Source: Pteria penguin (Eukaryota > Mollusca > Bivalvia > Pterioida > Pteriidae). From it: DNA of 64,000 bases. The DNA is taken from the NCBI GenBank assembly GCA_035048485.1, contig CM068582.1, forward strand, positions 21,316,155-21,380,154, written 5' to 3'. Position 1 is the stretch's first letter; each line of letters starts with the position of its first letter. The notes beneath the pieces are model-generated. The model was not told the origin of the DNA. It searched no databases and saw only the letters and a list, made by a program, of their open reading frames with translations. The translations under genes and the position numbers were made by a program. Shown here piece by piece: positions 58,127 to 64,000 of this stretch.

Positions 58127-58840
58127 ATGAGCCCACCGTTTGTCTGGTGTCGTTCGTCCAGTTTTGTAGGTTTCTTGTAGTCTGTATTAGCTCACCTGAT
58201 GAAATGAGCGGAAGCTTATGTTATCGTCATGTAAGCTCCTGCGGCCCAATATAAAGAAATTCATAGGATGTTCAAACTTGCACAGCGATGCATCTTATAT
58301 GTGTGAAGAAGGAATCTACTTTTAGGTTTATTGATCATGTTTTATAGATTCTTATAGTTTTGTTAGATCAGTCACGTGCTTGGCTCGTCGGTATGCCGCC
58401 ATTTGGATGGCCAGTAATATACAGGTTTCGTGGTACGGTAGACGTTGCATGTTAAAGATCCCTTAAGCATGGTGTAATAAAAAATATCCACACTCTGCTC
58501 CATACAGTATTTGTCAAACAGTAACGAAAGGTATGAAGTTCTGTAGAACATAGTAATCTTGAACCGAGACCCTCAAGAGGAACATGTAGGTCAGATGCAT
58601 CATCTAATCCATGCGATTAAGTCAGCATCCCAAGATGAACTGAGACCCTCAAGCTGAACATGTAGGTCAGATGCATCATCTAATCCATGCGATTAAGTCA
58701 GCATCCCAAGATGAACCTATGGTGCAAGTTTTTTTTAACTGTAGCACCTATACTTTCTCCAATACTGAGTTACCCCAGTCTATTTAACCGAGTCACTCAT
58801 ACGGAAATTGTAGGCCAGCTACATCATAGGATATCGTGTG
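58127..58840 (+). repeat. Inner element start, copy B, with a tandem duplicated segment
   Basis: TTTTAGCTCACATGAGCCCA as in A. A ~70-base segment with GAACATGTAGGTCAGATGCA and CCATGCGATTAAGTCAGCAT occurs twice in a row here (about 58580-58715) and once in A. Confidence 0.6.
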
Positions 58841-59610
58841 AAAACCACGGGGTAGACCGTACGAGTCTCACACAATGCAGAGGATGCATGATGTGAAATC
58901 TACGGGGTAGACAGTACGAGTCTCACACAATGCAGAGGATGCATGATGTGAAATCCACGGGGTAGACAGTACGAGTCTCACACAATGCAGAGGATGCATG
59001 GTGTGAAATCCACGGGGTAGACAGTACGAGTCTCACACAATGCAGAGGATGCATGGTGTGAAATCCACGGGGTAGACAGTACGAGTCTCACACAATGCAG
59101 AGGATGCATGGTGTGAAATCTACGGGGTAGACAGTACGAGTCTCACACAATGCAGAGGATGCATGATGTGAAATCCACGGGGTAGACAGTACGAGTCTCA
59201 CACAATGCAGAGGATGCATGATGTGAAATCCACGGGGTAGACAGTACGAGTCTCACACAATGCAGAGGATGCATGATGTGAAATCCACGGGGTAGACAGT
59301 ACGAGTCTCACACAATGCAGAGGATGCATGATGTGAAATCCACGCGGTAGACAGTACGAGTCTCACACAATGCAGAGGATGCATGGTGTGAAATCCACGG
59401 GGTAGACAGTACGAGTCTCACACAATGCAGAGGATGCATGGTGTGAAATACACGCGGTAGACAGTACGAGTCTCACACAATGCAGAGGATGCATGATGTG
59501 AAATCCACGGGGTAGACAGTACGAGTCTCACACAATTCAGAGGATGCATGATGTGAAATCCACGGGGTAGACCGTACGAGTTTCACACGATGCAGAGGAT
59601 GCATAAGTCA
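58841..59610 (+). repeat. 55-bp minisatellite array, copy B, 14 units
   Basis: GTACGAGT recurs from 58859 to 59574, exactly 13 x 55 bp, so 14 units as in A. The order of the ATGATG/ATGGTG and CGGGG/CGCGG variants differs from A in the middle, while both ends match. Confidence 0.96.
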
Positions 59611-61899
59611 ACATATCAAAGCGAACTCTATGGTTCAAGTTTGGTAACTGTAGCGTATATAAACTTTACCAATACTGAGTTACCCTAAACTACATAACTG
59701 TACGTGAAAAATCGCAATACATATATTTATTAAAATTTCACATGACCCTTGCAAATAACCCTCGAAAATAGATGTTTTCAAAGCAAAAGTTAGCAAATAA
59801 ATACTTTATTCATTCTCTGTATCGAATAAATTAGTAAAATTATACCAAAATATGAGGAAATGTCGAAGTCCAAAGGAATGTCAAAGACGCTCGTCTAGAT
59901 TATTCTGCTGTGTTCTGTTTGATGATCTGTGCAGCCTATCTAAAGAATTTCGTTCAAAGAGAGTACTCTCTGGGGCATAAGTTATCCAGCCCAGGATCCA
60001 CCCCTTGACGTATCTGGTAGAAAAACAACAACGATCCCGCGATTTAGTAATCAAAAATGGTAGAAGATTACGATGGCCAACAGACGGACGAAGCGCTATG
60101 ACAATGCACGGCTTTAGCCTTTGGCTCAGCTAAAACAATAACGTCCAAACTTTGATTTAGCAATAGAAACCCCCCACCCCCAATTACCCACAACAAAAAA
60201 ATAATACATAAATAAAGAATTAAACTTTTTAACATATCCTTCTTGATCACCCAAATGCCATCGACTTGATGATCTTATGCAACAGGTCAGAAGTTTGTCA
60301 AAGGAGGAGCCTCGGTAGCCTGTAGTGCCCTGCCTCTGATCCATCCCTTAACAGATACTATCGAAGACAGTAAAGTTTGTATGGGATATTAACTTTTTCA
60401 TACCTAACAAGTTTCATCAAAATCTGTTTATTTGTTTTAAAGGAGAAGTTTATCAACCCCACCCTTAACAGATACTATCGAAGATTTATCTTAAAGATGC
60501 AAAAAAAACCAACTTATTTTTGTGTTACATCTATTTTCGACCACATTTTATATCTATTAAATTACTTAAAAGAAGCATTCTGAGAGTATTGCTGAAGAAA
60601 TATGTAACGGGGTCCATATCAACAGGGGACAGCCATGTTGTTTGTATACAAACTTATTTGAGTATCACACCGCGCTTCATCTGGCCCAGCGGTATAGTAG
60701 TAAAAATACGTTCGCACTTGCTAATTTCTAGAAAAATATCAACCACCTGTTTCACAAAGAGGTCTATGAAGTATAAAATCCAGAATGTAAACATAGTTGT
60801 AGGAATACATAGTACATAGGTGAGTCTTTCTATCAAAGAGCCATAACTCAGCAAGATATTAACTAACCGGAACAAACTTCGAACTGGATATGTAACTTGC
60901 CACGGTAAAGCAATGCTATACATATATCAAATGATAATCTGCAACCCTGACGAAAACAGTGCGGACAGCTGATTTACTGGACTGACGGAAGAAAATGACG
61001 AAATGACGGACAGACAGACCAAGTAAAACCTAAAATATCTTTCGACGAAATTCTCCGGTAGAAAACTAATAAGCAAAATCAACGCATTACAAGCAACCAA
61101 CAAGGATGAAACATGAGAAACTAACGACAAATTCGGCAAAATAACAAAATACACAAACACGTCTAAAACTGTGAAAAGAATTATCATAGAATGGACAAAA
61201 CAAACAAACAATACTTATCATGACCTCCATCTAAATCTTCTATCTTTGACATATTCGGTTAGATAATATATACAGACAGTCTGAAGAATAAGATCGACAA
61301 AAAGGGGTACTCACATTGGATCCACCGCTTGATGAATATAACCATAATGTAACGAAACTTGTAGGGGACCTTTAGAACATACTTACCAGGTTTGATTAAA
61401 TTTCCTTTCGCAATTCTGAAAACATGAAATCTTTAAGTCGGAGGGATAGACAGACAGACAAGTTCAGGCGAGCCAAAAAGCATCGAAACTTTGATTTCAG
61501 AATGGAACAACAACGGTCATAAAGACACTATTTTAGATCGCTCTAGTGCATTTGATTTCTCAATCTTTGCGGTTGGTCTGACGGAAGCGTTTGTCAAAGC
61601 AGGATACCCTCTTAGGCATTTGTCACCCTTCCCTGGATCCACCCCATGACGCATCTGGTAGACGAACAACAACACTTGTAGGAGACCTTGAGCAATTCGT
61701 CCCCACTATGTTTGGTCAAAATGTGAAAGGTTTCTGACGTAAAACGAACGGAATGACAACAACTAACCCATACATGACAACACAATATATAAATCATACA
61801 GCTAGCTAAGGCTACTTGTTCAGCTAACCTAGATAGCGTCAAAACTTTGATTTCTGTTTCTTAAAACACCCGTCTGGATAAAATTGTATTCAGTTTTGT
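59611..61899 (+). repeat. Degenerate repeat units between arrays, copy B
   Basis: Counterpart of 28891-31200 with about one to three differences per 60 bases. The long frame of A at 29665 is split here by a one-base change in an A-run near 60500. Confidence 0.6.
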
Positions 61900-62850
61900 A
61901 GGCTACAGCAGGTCTGATGAAGGATGTCGGCTCCAATCGGTCTGATAAGGGATATTGGCTCCAGCCGATCTAATGAACGATGTCAGCTCTAGCCGGTCTG
62001 ATGAAGGATGTCGACACCAGCCGATCAAAAGAAGGATATCGACTCCAACTGGTCTGATGAAGGATGTCGGCTCCAGCGAGTTTAATGAAGAATGTCGGAT
62101 CAAGCCGGTCTAATGAACGATGTCGGCTCCAGCCGGACTGATGAAGGATGTCGGCTCCAGCCGGTCTGATTAAGGATGTCGGCACCGGTGGGTCTGATGA
62201 ACGATGTCGGCTCCAGCCAGTGTGATAAAAAGTTGTCGTCTCTAACCGGTCTGATAAAGGCTGTCGGCTCCAGCCGGTCTAACAAACGATGTCAGTTCTA
62301 GCAGGTCTGATGAGGTGTGTCGGCTCAATCAGGTCTGATGAACGACATCAGCTCCAGGGGGTCTGATGAAAGATGTTGACTGCTAGAGTCTGACGAAGGA
62401 TGTCGGCTCCAGTCGGTCTAATGAAGGATGTCGGCTCAAGCCGGTCTGATGAAGGATGTCGGCTTGAGCAGGTCTGATGAACGATGTCGGCTCAAGCCGG
62501 TCTGATGAACGATGTCGGTTCAAGCCGGTCTGATGAAGGATGTCAGATCCAGCCGGTCTGATGAATGACCTCGGCTCCAGCGGGTCTGAGGAACGATGTC
62601 GACTCCAGTCGGTCTGATGAACGATGTAGGCTCCAGCCGGTCTGATAAAATATATCGGCTCCGGCCGATCTAATGAAAGATGTCCAGCAAGACTGATGAA
62701 GGATGTCAGATCCAGCCGTTCTGATAAAAGATGTCGGCTTAAGCAGGTTTGATGATGGATCTCGGCCTCAACGTGTCTGATGAAGGATATTGGCTCCAGC
62801 CAGTCTGTTGAAGGATGTCGCCTCCAATATGTCTGATGAACGATGCAGAG
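61900..62850 (+). repeat. 28-bp minisatellite array, copy B
   Basis: About 33 units of GATGTCGGCTCCAGCCGGTC plus TGATGAAG/C, matching 31205-32180 almost unit by unit; B lacks one unit near the left end. Confidence 0.94.
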
Positions 62851-62894
62851 CTTAACGCGGGGCTACAACATGCGATTCCACGCCAGTATTCTAC

Positions 62895-63533
62895 TCGGGT
62901 GAGCTAAACAGCTGTCCTAGCAGGAATAAGTGCATTGCTACTCTATTCTACGAGGAAAGCAATAATTCCTCATCTCTGTCACAATCTGTATTCAGTTAAC
63001 GTGTAACTAGAATTAAGGTAGGAATACAAATGGGTGATTTAACAAAGCGTTTGGCAACGTATTTAAACAAGAAAGATAACTTTTACAAAATGAAAAATGG
63101 CATGACGTCATTCGGGCATGCGCACATCAACGTAAACTACAACGAATCCATTTATCGAACAGGGGGTAGATTTGTCTAGCATTAAAAATAAAAAGCAGTC
63201 TCAACGCTTACACCTTTTAATAATTAATCATTTAAAGTTTGAAGTATATTGAAAATTAATATTTTTAAAGATTCCGTTAATTTTATACACCAAACAGAGT
63301 TGCATATTGCAGTGGGATGAGCTTAACCGACTACCCATCACCCCTACAGGTATTAATGGAAGCTACTCAACACCGGTTTGTTATCTACAGGAAATAAGGA
63401 TGTTTAATAACAAAAGCCCTGATTGATGGGTTTTGGGACATCTTATTAATACAGCTACTTAACATTCAGTACAGTGACATTCTTGCTAAAAATTAAAAAC
63501 TGAAATCTCATTTATGCCGTCATCTCTCCCTCC

Positions 63534-63564
<31 letters not shown>

Positions 63565-63566
63565 GC
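62895..63566 (+). repeat. Core-family copy B3 with (C)n(CT)n end
   Basis: Counterpart of 32226-32916. CRE/NRF1-like block at 63103-63124, C-run and shorter CT tract at 63530-63564. The 3' flank continues to the window edge. Confidence 0.85.
63030..63179 (+). CDS. Conserved short frame, copy B3 (49 codons)
   Basis: Identical in length to 32364-32513 and differing only in the last residue (Val for Ala) by eye. It starts MGDLTKRLATYLNKKDNFYK. Confidence 0.25.
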   Translation: MGDLTKRLATYLNKKDNFYKMKNGMTSFGHAHINVNYNESIYRTGGRFV

Positions 63567-64000
63567 GTTTTTTATTACCTGTAAGAAAAGAATAAGACAA
63601 GATAAAGATAATTGATAACAGAGGACATGATAAATGGGATTAGTGATGCTTGGACATTGGGCGCAGAAAGAGTGCGAGATAGAGATCTACAGCATAAAAC
63701 ACCTAAGAAGAACGAAAATCATCGCAGCGTAATACTTGTACTTATAGAATTTGAACAAGTAGTAAATTTGATAGATTAATCACATTTTTAAGATACATCT
63801 AGTGTGAGAAAATACATAATGACTTCTTTCACAAACTTTAAAAACTCAAAAATTAGAAAGAAAGAAAACGGAATAAAAAACCCAAACAAACAAAAACAAA
63901 ATGAAACGTCAAAATGAAGTTTCTTTTCTGTGCTTCGTTTCTCTTAGTTTTATATCGGTGTCCCTTGAAACGGTTTACGACACACTAATTCTAATTCTAT
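63567..64000 (+). repeat. Core 3' flank, copy B3, cut by window end
   Basis: Matches 32917-33350. A 52-bp array is expected right of the window if the module is complete. Confidence 0.6.

Larger units (their letters stand above)
47412..64000 (+). other. Duplicon B (right copy, runs off the window)
   Basis: Collinear with 19192-33350. It is longer because of extra segments at 50278-50425, 50511-51987, 52189-53010 and 57513-57660, plus an extra SINE. It has a shorter 34-bp array and a longer 19-bp array than A. Both copies keep the same order of cores and arrays. Confidence 0.9.

Overview
The window looks like repeat-dense intergenic DNA from a marine invertebrate nuclear genome, most likely a bivalve mollusc. 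The base composition is AT-rich. There are (CA)n, (GA)n and (CT)n microsatellites, tRNA-derived SINEs ending in (AATC)n, at least eight kinds of minisatellite array, and degenerate repeats built on TCAAGGTCAC-type and GACGGACAGACGG-type motifs. I see no bacterial operons, rRNA genes or independent tRNA genes. Almost every long open frame lies inside a tandem array and is an artefact of unit length.

Only one convincing protein gene is present: five exons on the + strand (39443-41207). They splice with GT-AG introns into an uninterrupted 284-residue reading frame, with an AATAAA signal after the stop. I do not recognise the family. The protein is hydrophilic with nuclear-localisation-like basic clusters.

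Layout. 1-12.5 kb: SINE copies, a foldback element, and degenerate ~43, ~147, ~160 and ~170 bp repeat arrays, several ending in a GC hairpin. 12.6-15.4 kb: a conserved repeat core followed by a 34-bp array. 16.0-19.2 kb: a fresh hAT-like palindromic MITE and a 1.2-kb TIR element. 19.2-33.35 kb: duplicon A. 33-38.1 kb: two further [28-bp array - core - 52-bp array] modules. 39.4-41.2 kb: the spliced gene. 42-46.3 kb: 34-bp and 51/55-bp arrays and a 0.9-kb TIR element carrying a 160-bp array. 46.8-64 kb: further SINEs and duplicon B, a second copy of duplicon A that runs off the right edge.

The recurring theme is a repeat family with a conserved 'core'. The core begins near GTGAGCTA, carries a short ATG-GGT reading frame and a CRE palindrome (TGACGTCA) next to an NRF1-like CATGCGCA, and ends in a (CT)n tract followed by a minisatellite. 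I count nine copies. In each duplicon one copy is inverted relative to another, so that they bracket about 6 kb containing the 55-bp and 28-bp arrays. The short frame encodes a conserved lysine-rich peptide. Between copies most of its length changes keep the frame, and part of the substitutions are silent, so it is the best candidate here for something undescribed.
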